52,055 nucleotides of DNA from a virus: IMG/VR virus record IMGVR_UViG_3300038660_000110, positions 1 through 52,055 of that record; one strand, 5' to 3'. The position numbers and the translations under genes are program-made. Every line of letters starts with the position of its first letter. Position 1 is the first letter of the stretch. The notes under the pieces were generated by a model. It had not been told where the DNA came from and searched no databases. It saw nothing but the letters and a program-made list of their open reading frames with translations. Positions 5,741 to 14,800 of the stretch are shown in pieces.

Positions 5741-6807
5741 ACACCTTGAGCCCACAGATCAGCCAGACCCCTGCAGTTCTGAGCTTCAACTATGAGACTT
5801 TCAAAGCACAGCTGGAAAAGCAGCTTGCGCAATATCGAACCGTTGTTACGCAAGACAGCGTGAAAGAAGCCCGCGAGCTGGCCACCGAGCTGAACAAGCT
5901 GAAGACTGAGCTGGATACCCAGCGAAAGGACGCGATCAAATTTGTGTCAGCGCCGATCAAACACGCCGACGACCAGATGAAAGAGTGCGTTGGCCTGGTC
6001 GCCACTGGTCGCCAGGAAATTCTGGATCAGATCGCAAAGTTCGACCAGGCGCGACTGGACGGCTTGCGCGACGAGCTGATCGCCTATCGTCAATATTTGC
6101 GCACAGACGCCGAAATCCTGCCGGAATTTCTCGGGACAGCAGACAACCTGGACGACCTTGTAAAGCTGGGGAGCCTGACCAAAAAAGATCGGTTGACTGA
6201 TAAAGCAGTGCAAGCCGTGGCGGATCGCGTAAACGCTGAGCTGCAGCTGCAGCAATCGGTTGAACGGCGCCTGCTGGAACTCGAAAACGCCAGCTATCGT
6301 GCCGGGCTTTCCTCTCCCCTGGAGCGGGCCCACGTTGAGCACTTTCTGTTTGCAGATAAAGAAGCCTACGACACTAAGCTGGCAAACCTGCTTGACGTAG
6401 AAGTGGACCGTCAGCGCAAGTATGAGGCGAAGATCCTCGACAACGTGTACCGGGAACAAGAGCAGGCTCATAAGCAGCGCCAGGCCTATCTAGAGCGCGG
6501 GGACCGACTTTTCTACGGCGACGGGGAAAATCAAAAAGCCCCTGAACCGGAGCTGGCAAAACCGACAGAACCGGAGCCCCAGGCACAGGCTGCACAAGAG
6601 GCTCCACCGGCCCGCGAGGAAAATGGCGCACAGCTTTCCAGCGGATCGGAGCGCCACTACATCAGCGTTTCGATGGTCGCGACACTGCCTGCGGGCATGA
6701 GCGAGGCAGACGTTCAGGATCAATTCCGCGAGTTTATTGAGGGCCCGGGTAACGTGCGTGTTGAGTGGATCGACGCCGCCCGCGAGGATCAGGAGAACGC
6801 GGCATGA
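5737..6807 (+). CDS. DUF1351-like recombination-associated protein
   Basis: The product has 356 residues. Residues about 15-245 are mostly coiled coil (LEKQLAQYRTVVTQDSVKEA and similar), consistent with DUF1351 proteins found beside phage recombinases. A Pro/Glu/Ala-rich linker (about 268-300) precedes a small C-terminal alpha/beta segment (about 303-350, HYISVSMVATLPAGMSEADV). It starts in an ATGA overlap with the exonuclease gene. The role is not established; a structural helper in resection or annealing is plausible. Confidence 0.7.
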   Translation: MNTLSPQISQTPAVLSFNYETFKAQLEKQLAQYRTVVTQDSVKEARELATELNKLKTELDTQRKDAIKFVSAPIKHADDQMKECVGLVATGRQEILDQIAKFDQARLDGLRDELIAYRQYLRTDAEILPEFLGTADNLDDLVKLGSLTKKDRLTDKAVQAVADRVNAELQLQQSVERRLLELENASYRAGLSSPLERAHVEHFLFADKEAYDTKLANLLDVEVDRQRKYEAKILDNVYREQEQAHKQRQAYLERGDRLFYGDGENQKAPEPELAKPTEPEPQAQAAQEAPPAREENGAQLSSGSERHYISVSMVATLPAGMSEADVQDQFREFIEGPGNVRVEWIDAAREDQENAA

Positions 6808-7142
6808 GCAATCCAGGAGCGGTACTGACACAAAAGCAAAGACGCGACCTGATGGCTATGTCTCGCATCCCCGGATTTTCGCTAACCAAATGTGCCCGCG
6901 TTATGGGCCTGGGAAATTGCAAGCTGAAGGGGATGATTGATCGCGATGACAGCGAGCTTTACGACACTATGGCCAAAGCCTTCCCTAAATCGTTTGGCCC
7001 GGATCCCGAAACTCTCGAGCGTTGGGGCGCCCGACAAGTCGGCTACAAAGATATTAAAAAAATAAAGAAGCCAAGATCGCTGCACACGATCGCAGCAACT
7101 CAGCGATGGGATCGCGACCTGGAGGTAAATGGTGCCGCGTAA
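6804..7142 (+). CDS. Hypothetical protein
   Basis: The product has 112 residues and overlaps the preceding stop as ATGA. The segment about residues 12-50 (QRRDLMAMSRIPGFSLTKCA, RVMGLGNCKLKGM) looks like a helix-turn-helix, perhaps binding nucleic acid. The C-terminus is basic (KKIKKPRSL). No family recognised. Confidence 0.6.
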   Translation: MSNPGAVLTQKQRRDLMAMSRIPGFSLTKCARVMGLGNCKLKGMIDRDDSELYDTMAKAFPKSFGPDPETLERWGARQVGYKDIKKIKKPRSLHTIAATQRWDRDLEVNGAA

Positions 7143-7761
7143 ACTGCAAATAAAGAAGGTGCGCAAAAAGCACGACTCAACCAAAGCCGCCAGGCGCATG
7201 ACCAGCAAGCTGAATACGTGGACCTGGCAATCCCTGGCCGCGATAGGCCCGGGCCCGGCTACCAGCGCAGAAATGAAGATGGGCGGATCCTGGCTCCCGG
7301 TAACGCAAAAGATGCAGTCCGTTTTTTACCGTGAGCCGATGGACTGGATCATTGCCATGAGGGCCCTGTGCGAAGCGCCGGACGGTGAGGTTTATATCGA
7401 GTCAGTTTCGTTCACGTTGCGCAACATGGCGTTGCAAGCGCTATCCCAGGACGAGGCGTTTGATACAGAGCTCCGCCGGTTTCTCATGGAAGACGTGAAA
7501 ATGAGCCAGTGCGTGGACGTGGGCTGGATCGCACACACATTTATGGGCCCATCCTGGGAGCCCGACAGTGACAAGGTAGGCGCCTGGGTCAGTAAGGGGC
7601 TGGGATGGCTAAGCATTGGTTCGCCCTGGCGCAAGCGCCAATGGCACGACATAGATCACGACACCAAACAATCGCAGTTAGAAGGAAAGAAGAACCATGA
7701 GCACGAACCGCACGATGTACCGAGCACTGCAGAGCACCCGGCGGGCGGCGTTTGCCGCTGA
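7129..7761 (+). CDS. Hypothetical protein
   Basis: The product has 210 residues with a strongly basic N-terminus (KLQIKKVRKKHDSTKAARR) and a tryptophan-rich body (WTWQSLAAIG; SKGLGWLSIGSPW). The C-terminal 25 residues are His/Pro-rich and read over the start of the next gene, so the conserved part probably ends earlier. GGAGG lies only three bases before the ATG and six before an in-frame GTG at 7132; the GTG may be the real start. No family recognised. Confidence 0.6.
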   Translation: MVPRKLQIKKVRKKHDSTKAARRMTSKLNTWTWQSLAAIGPGPATSAEMKMGGSWLPVTQKMQSVFYREPMDWIIAMRALCEAPDGEVYIESVSFTLRNMALQALSQDEAFDTELRRFLMEDVKMSQCVDVGWIAHTFMGPSWEPDSDKVGAWVSKGLGWLSIGSPWRKRQWHDIDHDTKQSQLEGKKNHEHEPHDVPSTAEHPAGGVCR

Positions 7762-8080
7762 GCTCATTAACCGCATGACGGTAGTGGCGATGGATCAGCA
7801 CGAGCTGGCCAAGGCAACCGGCATCCCGCGAGATCAGATCAGTCGCTATTGCAGCGCCGGCGCGTTTCCGGGCCAGAAGAACCAGGTTCGACTGGCGCAA
7901 GCGCTGAACTGCGATCGCACGGATCTGCTGAGCAGCTGGAACACCGAGCGCTTAAAGGGCGACTACCTGAGCGTCCGCAACACCAGAAACAACTTAGTAT
8001 CCATCGAGCTCAAAAAAGTCGTCAGCCTGCAGCAAGCAAACCGGATCATGCAGATCCTTGAAACAGACGCAGTAGCGTAA
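7697..8080 (+). CDS. XRE-like HTH protein
   Basis: The product has 127 residues. Residues about 24-75 form a helix-turn-helix (MDQHELAKATGIPRDQISRY, then NQVRLAQALNCDRTDLL). The C-terminal 45 residues are helical. AAGGAAAG lies upstream of the ATG. It overlaps the upstream gene by 65 bases. It is a third putative regulator in the PL operon and could control excision or early shut-off. Confidence 0.7.
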   Translation: MSTNRTMYRALQSTRRAAFAAELINRMTVVAMDQHELAKATGIPRDQISRYCSAGAFPGQKNQVRLAQALNCDRTDLLSSWNTERLKGDYLSVRNTRNNLVSIELKKVVSLQQANRIMQILETDAVA

Positions 8081-8093
8081 CCGAGGCCGCTCT

Positions 8094-8321
8094 ATGTTTC
8101 TGACCAAAGACGAAATCGCAAGACTGACAGGCCGCGCCCGACCCAACACACAAAAGTCTGTCCTGGGCGCGATGGGCATTGCTTACAAAGAGAACGGTAT
8201 CGGTGAGCTGGTTGTGTCGCGAAAGCATGTTGAGCGGATCCTGGGCGGTGAGACGGCGGAGATCCATCACCAGGGCGACAGCAACGTGAGCCTGCCTAAC
8301 TTTTCAGTGATCGGAGGCTAA
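8094..8321 (+). CDS. DUF4224-like small protein
   Basis: The product has 75 residues. The N-terminal MFLTKDEIARLTGRARPNTQ, followed by LGAMGIAY and ELVVSRKHVERIL, matches the winged-helix-like DUF4224 pattern common near phage integrases, where it may help recombination directionality. Here another excisionase candidate lies closer to the integrase. Confidence 0.7.
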   Translation: MFLTKDEIARLTGRARPNTQKSVLGAMGIAYKENGIGELVVSRKHVERILGGETAEIHHQGDSNVSLPNFSVIGG

Positions 8322-8323
8322 AC

Positions 8324-8620
8324 GTGGCAATGAGCGGCAAAGAACGAAAGCGCCGGGAGCGGGAGCGTGAAAAAGCGCTTGGCCTACGGGATCTGCGACT
8401 GAGAACAACCGACGTAGAAAGATCACTGATTCACATATCTGCCTTGGTCGCCGGTTATGAAGACGTGACTGAGTACGTCCTGGATCTGGTGCGCCAGGAT
8501 CGTGACACGTCACAGCAAAAGGTTTTGGACTGTCCGGACTGCCGGGGCCGTGGCTGCTTTACCTGCTGTAGCAGTGAGGCAGAAATCAGAATGCGAGATA
8601 AAACAGGAGCAAGGCCATGA
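8324..8620 (+). CDS. Zinc-knuckle small protein
   Basis: The product has 98 residues with a highly basic N-terminus (KERKRREREREKALG) and a C-terminal CPDCRGRGCFTCC motif of the DnaJ zinc-finger type. The GTG at 8324 has GGAGG six bases upstream; ATG 8330 is the alternative. It overlaps the next gene as ATGA. It probably binds nucleic acid. Confidence 0.65.
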   Translation: MAMSGKERKRREREREKALGLRDLRLRTTDVERSLIHISALVAGYEDVTEYVLDLVRQDRDTSQQKVLDCPDCRGRGCFTCCSSEAEIRMRDKTGARP

Positions 8621-9291
8621 GTGATGAACGACAAGCGTTTGAGCAACTGCATGCTATACCCAGCGGGGCTATATGGTGCGAAAACCGCGATGTTTACATA
8701 CACAAAAACTATTCTGGTCTGGTTCTACACCCCATCAATGAATCATGGGAAGCGTTCTGCGAAGGGGCGCTTTGGCAAGCCAGCCGCGAGGGGGTTGGGG
8801 GCGACTCGGAAAGCATAATCGGCTTCCACAATGCGCTCCAGAGAGTCAAAAAGATTTTTAGTGAATATCGTCAAGATTGGCCAAAATGGGGTAAGCGATT
8901 GGATGGAACGCCTGCCCTCAATGACCTTCCGGTACGAATTGCAGCGGCGTTTAGCGAGCTTTACACGCAACCTGTCAGCTTCGGCGCTGACGACTACCCA
9001 GACTGCGACACATGCGGGGCGTCAATTAATTATATGCCGTGGCATTACTCGAAAGGCACTGATCGACATTTGCATAGCTGTGATATGTGCTGGCCCAAGG
9101 TTAACCCTGCCAGCCGCCAGGCCGTGAGTGTGCCGCAACAATGGCGCGACACGATGGCAGAGCTTGCCGCCGATCTGGAAAGCGAGATTGAAAACCGGCG
9201 CTCTGGCGACCTTGATCGACGCATCGAGCGTGACTTGATTGTGGTTCGTGAAGCCAGGGCTTTGCTGGCAGAGCAGGAGCAAGACCAATGA
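8617..9291 (+). CDS. Hypothetical protein with central zinc site
   Basis: The product has 224 residues. The N-terminal half (about 1-75) has repeated aromatic residues. A Cys cluster at about 129-152 (CDTCGASINY then HSCDMCW) could bind zinc. The C-terminus is helical (DTMAELAADLESEIENRR). No family recognised. It lies in the tightly overlapped chain of small genes leading to the integrase. Confidence 0.65.
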   Translation: MSDERQAFEQLHAIPSGAIWCENRDVYIHKNYSGLVLHPINESWEAFCEGALWQASREGVGGDSESIIGFHNALQRVKKIFSEYRQDWPKWGKRLDGTPALNDLPVRIAAAFSELYTQPVSFGADDYPDCDTCGASINYMPWHYSKGTDRHLHSCDMCWPKVNPASRQAVSVPQQWRDTMAELAADLESEIENRRSGDLDRRIERDLIVVREARALLAEQEQDQ

Positions 9292-9485
9292 CCAGCAGCC
9301 CCTGCACCAAAGTCTGCAAAATCAAAGAAGGCGTATGCACCGGATGCCATAGAACACTTGAGCAGATTCGGGAATGGGGCAGCATGACGGATAAAGAGAG
9401 GCAGGAAGCAATGCGTGAATTGAAATGGCCGGGGCCGGAGTTGCCGCCTATTAATCTTTGGAATGTGCCGAGGGGTGGGGAATGA
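9288..9485 (+). CDS. DUF1289-family zinc-binding protein
   Basis: The product has 65 residues. SPCTKVCKIKEGVCTGCHRT followed by EIREWGSMTDKERQEAM matches DUF1289, a small Cys4 family found in proteobacteria and their phages. Function is unknown. Both ends overlap neighbours by a few bases. Confidence 0.8.
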   Translation: MTSSPCTKVCKIKEGVCTGCHRTLEQIREWGSMTDKERQEAMRELKWPGPELPPINLWNVPRGGE

Positions 9486-9661
9486 AAATTCATGAACAAG
9501 CGGGCAAGGCTGATCCAAAACTAGCAAGGGGCAGGGTCTGGTGTACCGTCTGCGACAACACTGCAAGCATTCAGGCTTCCGTGGCCCTGAAATACGGCTG
9601 GCCAAAATGCTGCGGCTACACGATGACGCTTGATTCGCCGGATGAGCGGGGGAAGGTATGA
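9482..9661 (+). CDS. Small zinc-ribbon-like protein
   Basis: The product has 59 residues with a CTVC...KCCG arrangement (VWCTVCDNTA; WPKCCGYTM) suggesting a small zinc ribbon. The ATGA overlap with the preceding stop supports the start. Function unknown. Confidence 0.6.
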   Translation: MKIHEQAGKADPKLARGRVWCTVCDNTASIQASVALKYGWPKCCGYTMTLDSPDERGKV

Positions 9662-9852
9662 AGCTGATTAAAGCAACCAGGTTCCGCACCGAGTATTTCC
9701 ACCCTGGCAGCGAGCCCGACATTAAGACTCTGAAAAAGTGCATCGATGCCGGCGAGTTGCCGGGCAAGGTGATCGGAACTATCTATTACGTGGACCTGGA
9801 CAAAATGAACAAGTCTGACAACCCACTGGTTAATCGGATTCTCGCAGCATGA
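9658..9852 (+). CDS. xis: Excisionase-like protein
   Basis: The product has 64 residues. The segment DIKTLKKCIDAGELPGKVIG followed by IYYVDLDKM has the form of winged-helix excisionases (helix, then IDxGxLPGxxIGxxYYV). It ends four bases into the integrase gene, the usual xis-int pairing. It would bend attachment-site DNA and favour excision. Confidence 0.75.
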   Translation: MKLIKATRFRTEYFHPGSEPDIKTLKKCIDAGELPGKVIGTIYYVDLDKMNKSDNPLVNRILAA

Positions 9853-10877
9853 GCCCACGCAAACGCGCCAACGACAACGGCATGCCCGCTTACGTTTACT
9901 GGAAAAACGGCGCCTGGCGACTGATGGCACCGCCGCACCTTCGCATGTACCTGCCCGGGCAGAAAACTTGGTACCGGCTGGGGCTGGAAAAGCAGGAGGC
10001 ATTGCTGTGCTACTCGGAGCTGATGGGCAACCTGACCAAAGAAAGCGGCATGGCAAAGCTGCTAAATCGATACCAGGCCGAGGTAATCCCGCACAAGGCA
10101 CCGCGCACTCAGAAGGACAATCTGAAGGAGCTGATTAAGCTGCGAGGCGTGTTTGAGCAGATGCACCCAACACAGATCACCACTCAGCATTGCCAGCAGT
10201 ACCTGGATCACCGGGGCAAGCAGTCGCGCACCCAGGCGAACCATGAGATCGCGCTGCTATCGCACGTTTTCCGCAAGGCCATGCAGTGGGGGATCGTGAC
10301 CAGCAATCCGGTCAAGGGCGTTGAAAAGCACAAGATCAAAGCGCGGGATCGGTACGTCGAAGACTGGGAGCTTGAAGCTCTCCTGTCCGTGGCGCCGACG
10401 TTCATCCGGGCCTATGTAGAGTTCAAGCTGCTGACCGGCCTGCGCCAGGGTGACATTCTCGCCCTGCCGCTGAACGCTCTGCGCGACGACGGCATAGCAG
10501 TGAAGACTCGTAAGACGGGGCGCCGGGGCCTGATATCCTGGATACCGGAGCTGCGCAAGGCGGTGGCGGATCTGAAAGCCTGCAACCAAAAGCAGGGCCT
10601 GACGCTGATCTGCGACCGTGCCGGAAAACCGCTGGGCGAATCCGCGTTTCATAATCGCTGGGGATCGTGTATGCGCGAAGCGCTGGCCGCGTCCGATCTG
10701 ACAGAGCGATTCACCGAGCACGACCTGAGAGCAAAACACGCGACGGACCTGGACAAGGCCGGTGGCAATGCGACGGACAACCTGCTGCACGACGACAAGC
10801 GCATGACCGACACGTATCTGAGGGCGCGCCGATCCACCAGGATCACGCCCATGGTACGCAAAAAAGAGGGCAAGTAA
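9849..10877 (+). CDS. int: Tyrosine recombinase integrase
   Basis: The product has 342 residues. Residues 1-65 are an N-terminal arm-binding domain, about 70-160 the SAM-like core-binding domain, and about 165-335 the catalytic domain. Catalytic residues are visible: Arg in TGLRQGD, Lys in the following KTRKTGR hairpin, His and Arg in EHDLRAKHATD, a second His in LLHDDKR and the Tyr in MTDTYLR. It integrates the phage at the tRNA-Ser site that lies 134 bases downstream. Confidence 0.93.
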   Translation: MSPRKRANDNGMPAYVYWKNGAWRLMAPPHLRMYLPGQKTWYRLGLEKQEALLCYSELMGNLTKESGMAKLLNRYQAEVIPHKAPRTQKDNLKELIKLRGVFEQMHPTQITTQHCQQYLDHRGKQSRTQANHEIALLSHVFRKAMQWGIVTSNPVKGVEKHKIKARDRYVEDWELEALLSVAPTFIRAYVEFKLLTGLRQGDILALPLNALRDDGIAVKTRKTGRRGLISWIPELRKAVADLKACNQKQGLTLICDRAGKPLGESAFHNRWGSCMREALAASDLTERFTEHDLRAKHATDLDKAGGNATDNLLHDDKRMTDTYLRARRSTRITPMVRKKEGK

Positions 10878-10909
10878 TCCCGGTAATATTCGGCCATTTT
10901 CCAAAATCG

Positions 10910-10943
10910 TTTTATACAACTGTATAAAAAGGCTGTTATACAG
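10910..10943. other. Integrase arm-type sites, left arm
   Basis: TTTTATACAACTGTATAAAA is a perfect 20-base palindrome made of two TTATACA half-sites, followed by GTTATACAG. The same heptamer recurs beyond the core. This is the pattern expected of integrase arm sites. Confidence 0.55.
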
Positions 10944-11010
10944 GGCCCGTTTGGGCAAGATTGAAAGGGAAAACGCCGAGACTTTAAGGGCCTGTAATCG
11001 TTGAGGAAAT

Positions 11011-11072
11011 TGGCGGTGGGCCAGGGATTCGAACCCCGGGTACGCTACAAACGTACGGCGGTTTTCAAGACC
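11011..11072 (-). other. attP core: 3' part of tRNA-Ser(UGA)
   Basis: Read on the minus strand, this segment runs from the anticodon stem (CGGTCTTGAAAACCG, anticodon TGA) through a long variable arm, a T arm with GGTTCGAATCC, and the acceptor strand ending in CCA. The 5' half of the tRNA is absent, so it is not a working tRNA. Such a fragment next to an integrase is the phage attachment core: integration would restore the 3' end of the host tRNA-Ser gene. Confidence 0.88.
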
Positions 11073-11124
11073 GTCAAAGGATTGACCTAAAAATGCAGCA
11101 ATTTCAGACCGTTGCACTTCACGA

Positions 11125-11199
11125 TGTATAAATAGATTTGCCCTGCCCAAAAACTTAACTGCCTGATTAGCAATGAGTAATCCATTGCTTTTTATACAG
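11125..11199. other. Integrase arm-type sites, right arm
   Basis: TGTATAAATA (about 11125-11134) and TTTTTATACAG (about 11189-11199) carry the same TTATACA-like motif as the left arm. The stretch 10878-11310 holds no gene other than these attachment elements. Confidence 0.45.
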
Positions 11200-11247
11200 C
11201 TTTCCCCGGGGCGCCTGGAGGCTTTGCGCGCACCTTCACCCTTTAGA

Positions 11248-11263
11248 GGTAAATTATTTTACC
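11248..11263. promoter_or_regulatory. GGTAAA/TTTACC palindrome, left flank of cassette
   Basis: GGTAAATTATTTTACC is an imperfect palindrome upstream of the two-gene plus-strand cassette. Related palindromes lie at 11814-11840. It could be an operator or a boundary of an inserted segment. Confidence 0.4.
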
Positions 11264-11310
11264 GGCCCTGGTGTACGCTTGAGACTTCATCCAGGCATAT
11301 CAAGGTACTT

Positions 11311-11574
11311 ATGACCAACCAGCTCGATAGAGAAGAAGCACACCTACGCCAGCAGCTCAAAAATATACAGGACGAATACCGCAGGCGGGCGGAGCCCGTC
11401 GCAAGGCGACTCGCTGAAATCATCGAATTGCGACAAAGCCCGATTATTCTGACGCGAACCAAGTTTGGAAAGATCACCGGTTACCAGAAAGAAAATATCG
11501 AAGAAGAGCTCCACAAGGAGGAGCAATTCCGCGACAGCGCGCTTTTCAAACGATTCACTCAAAAGGATGATTAG
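11311..11574 (+). CDS. Small coiled-coil protein in att-proximal cassette
   Basis: The product has 87 residues, starting MTNQLDREEAHLRQQLKNIQ. The N-terminal half is a coiled coil and the rest is charged (KENIEEELHKEEQF). No family recognised. An ATG 138 bases upstream would add an unlikely leader across the palindrome at 11248, so I prefer 11311. It lies between attP and the end of the late operon on the opposite strand, a common place for lysogenic conversion genes. Confidence 0.5.
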   Translation: MTNQLDREEAHLRQQLKNIQDEYRRRAEPVARRLAEIIELRQSPIILTRTKFGKITGYQKENIEEELHKEEQFRDSALFKRFTQKDD

Positions 11575-11589
11575 CCAGGGAGACAGATA

Positions 11590-11808
11590 ATGGAAACCAT
11601 ACTCGGCCTGGCGTTCATTCTCCCGGTACTCGGTTTGCTGTGCATGGTCGTTATGCCCAAGCCATGGCAGAACGTGACGGGCTGGCTCATGGTCAGCTAC
11701 ATCGGCATCCCTGGCTTTGTCCTGGCGCTGGCGCTGCTGGTCAACGCGCCCCTGCTGATCGGTGGCGTCCTGTTCCTGCTCGGGATCGCCGCCGTCAGCA
11801 AAAAGTAA
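11590..11808 (+). CDS. Small inner-membrane protein in att-proximal cassette
   Basis: The product has 72 residues, mostly hydrophobic, with two or three membrane spans (ILGLAFILPVLGLLCMVV; VSYIGIPGFVLALALLV; LLIGGVLFLLGIAAV). GGGAGACAGATA precedes the ATG. It is probably co-transcribed with the gene 15 bases upstream. It may change the lysogen's envelope or exclude other phages; only topology and location support that. Confidence 0.6.
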   Translation: METILGLAFILPVLGLLCMVVMPKPWQNVTGWLMVSYIGIPGFVLALALLVNAPLLIGGVLFLLGIAAVSKK

Positions 11809-11813
11809 AATCG

Positions 11814-11840
11814 TTTACCTAATAGGTAAATAAATTTACC
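11814..11840. promoter_or_regulatory. Overlapping TTTACC/GGTAAA palindromes, right flank
   Basis: TTTACCTAATAGGTAAA (11814-11830) is a perfect palindrome and overlaps GGTAAATAAATTTACC (11825-11840), also perfect. The stop codon of the 5405-codon late gene lies inside the second. The palindromes sit between convergent genes and repeat the motif found at 11248. Confidence 0.45.
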
Positions 11841-14800
11841 CTCGCGCTTCCATAACTCTGGTGCTCATAACCTTCTGGATCTTGTTCTTGATCGCCCGCA
11901 ACCGGTCCAGCTTTTGCCGCTTGAGCTCGCCGTCCATATCGGCCCGGCGGATCACGTCAATCTGCTTGTTGATATCGCGTAGCTTGCTCTGTGCCCGGTT
12001 CAGGCTGCGACGGATCATCAGCATCTGCCGGTTGTCCTGGACAGCTTTCGCCGCTTCTTCAAGACGCCCGAGCTCGCGCAGCTCTTTTACGTCCGCGTAG
12101 GCGCGACCAGCTTCACGGAGCCCTTCGTAGAACACGGTACCGTATTTGGTATACCGGTCCTCGTCGCCCAGGTTCTTGTAGAAGCGCCGGACAGGCTGAT
12201 ACTCATACCAGCGCCGGGCTGGATCTTCATGCCCGCTTGCGACTCGCCAAGCTATATCGCCGGAGCTCGCCGCCCAGGTGCCTACCTGGCCAAAGTATCC
12301 GCTTATCAGGTGATCGACTTGCACCGGGCTCAGAGCCAACGGATTGAGCTCAGGATCGCCCAGGGCGCCCACGGTGGCATTGAGCCCTTGGCTGATCCAC
12401 TCGCCCGCCTTGCTGGTGCTTGCCCGCTTGCGCAGCTCAGGCGAAAGCCGATCCATGCCCATGCTTTCGATGGGTCGCTGCGTAAACGCATCGTAGTTGG
12501 CGTACACGTCCAGCGCCGGCTGCATTGCTTGCGGCACAATCGTAATGGCAAAGGTATCGGTGAGCATGTGCTGCATGCGCTCCCGGAACAGCTTTCCGGT
12601 GGCTTTGTCGTCCACAAACTGCTGAGTAATCCGCTCAACCATTGTGGCAATGGCGCCAACCTCAAACGGCTTTGGGATGAAAAACGCTTGATCCCCGATC
12701 CGGAAGAACCAGTACGTATCTTTCTGCCAGTCTTCCAGCTTCTGGTATTCTTCGTCATCCTGGTTGTGCAGGTAAAGCATCATGGTGGCCATCGCCAGGG
12801 CGCCGGTAACCGCCCAAAATCTGCCAGCCGATTGCTTGTCGCTCACGTTGGCATCGTCACCACCAAACACCGACTTCAGCACGTTGTAGCCAGGCTTAAA
12901 GCCGGATCGATAGATCTTATCGAGGCCCTGGATCCTGGCATTCAGGAACGGCACCACGTCGATCAGTATGCGAATGGCAGACCAGGCGCCGTGTGCGGAG
13001 AAGTCCATCAGATCCCGGGATTCAAACGCTGCTTTGAGTTTGCCCTTGTCCTGGTTCTGCGTGAAGATCGCCGCTCGGTTCAGGTTCTCGGTCGCATTGT
13101 TGACGTTGTTCCACCACTCCCAGCTTTTGCGCAGCGCATCGGGGACGCCCTGGGGCCCGTCGATCAGCTTGGCCCCTCGCATATCGCGGGTCAGCTGTGC
13201 GCGCAGCTCGTCGGGATTGGATCCAAACAAGTGACCAAAGTTAAACGAGGCGCCGGAGGCCATCATCTGTGCTTTGATCTTCTGGTCACGATAGGATCTG
13301 GCGCCCCCGATCACGTTAGCAAACGCATTTTTGCTTACGTCGTTGGTGGCCGTCGCTTGCAGTGAGTCACGGATCAGGTTCGCAACCATGAACTGTGGCG
13401 TCGTTGTGGTCATGTTGGTAAACAGGCGCTTAAAGCCTCGCATAACCTTCATCGCCATATTGTTCATGCCAGCGCTGGACAGCGCCGTGATCGACTCAAA
13501 TACCAGCGGGTCGTCAATCTGATAGAAAGACTTTTCGCCGTCGATCAAAACAAACGTCGATGTTTTCTCGTTGCGGTTGCTGGCCTTAACCGGTGTCGCT
13601 ATTCCCAGGTCCATGGCGTTATCGATCGCCTGTTTCGCGGCCTGGTTCTTCAGCGAGGCATCGAGCAGGTGATGGAAGTTCATCATGGTGTTTTCCAGCA
13701 GATCGTTTACATTCTGCGATCCGCCCTTGAGCCTGGTGTAGGCTTTCTGTCGGGACAGTCCACTGGTGGCCAGCTGCCCGGTTGGCTTGTTGTCGTCTTC
13801 AGCGATCCGGTAGAACGGCACGTAGAACTCATTGGCCCATAGATCCCGCTGATCCGTTGTCAGCATATCGTACTCAGAATCGTAGTCAGCCATGCCCAGC
13901 TCTGCGACAAGCTCTTGCTGCAGCTCGCCAATCGCCGCGCTTTCGCGCTCCTCGGCCATTTCCTTCACGTCAATATCATCGGCTCTTGCTGCAGCCTTGC
14001 GCGCAGCCTTGGCCTTGTCGGCCAGGTCTGAACGGATGCCGTGCTTGTTGGCCATGAACAGCGTGGCGTCGTCCGGATCCATCGCCTTGCGCAGCAGCCC
14101 GGCCTGGTCAGCAATCGCCAGCACGTCGTCACGGTAGGCCTGAAACTCCTGGAACACAGACGCATACGCTTCGGCACGGTTTCGGCCATCGGCTAACACG
14201 CCGCGATCCCAGCTTTCCATGGCGGTGATATCTTCCTCGGTAAACAGGTTCTCGCGCCCCTCGTCCAGCAGCTTGCGAGCCCGGTTACCTGCGATCCAGC
14301 CCATAAAGCGCTGAACCTCTTTGCTCGCGCTGTCCGGGTCGTTCTGGCTGGCCAGCTGTGCAAACACGGCGCCCAGGCCTTTCGAATCGCCTTCCTGAAT
14401 ATCAATAACTTTCTGCTTGGCGTCCATCTTGATTCGGCCAGTGTGCAGCATCGTGTGAAGCGCGCCGTTTGCCGCGTTGGCCATCCGGCCCAATACCCAG
14501 GACGAACGGGTTATGTCCTCGCCCAGCATCTTTTCACCCAGCAGCTTTTCGTCGATTGCCTTGAGCGAGGCCAGGCGGTCCACCATGCCCTGGCGGATCT
14601 TGAGCCCGGCGTTGTTCGTCGCTTCTTTCCAGTAGTCCATGACACGACGAGGCGCAGATCTGGGCCCTTGCTTGGCAGCAGCGGCACGGTCAGCGTCGGT
14701 GAAATCGTCAAACAGGTTGCCGCCGCTGATCCGGTCGTTGCTCACCAGGCTGAATCGAACGTCCGTGGTTGCCTGGTTAAACCGCTCGGACAGCGGGATA

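Noticed and set aside
11011-11072. A functional phage tRNA-Ser gene
   Set aside because: Only the anticodon arm, variable arm, T arm and acceptor 3' strand are present. The D arm and acceptor 5' strand are missing, and it sits next to the integrase, so it is an attachment core.
12229-13365. Long plus-strand open frame of 378 codons
   Set aside because: It lies wholly opposite the coding frame of the giant protein, has no ribosome site or recognisable domain, and results from GC-rich codon use on the other strand. The same holds for long plus-strand frames at 14443-15438, 21754-22500 and 23404-24429.
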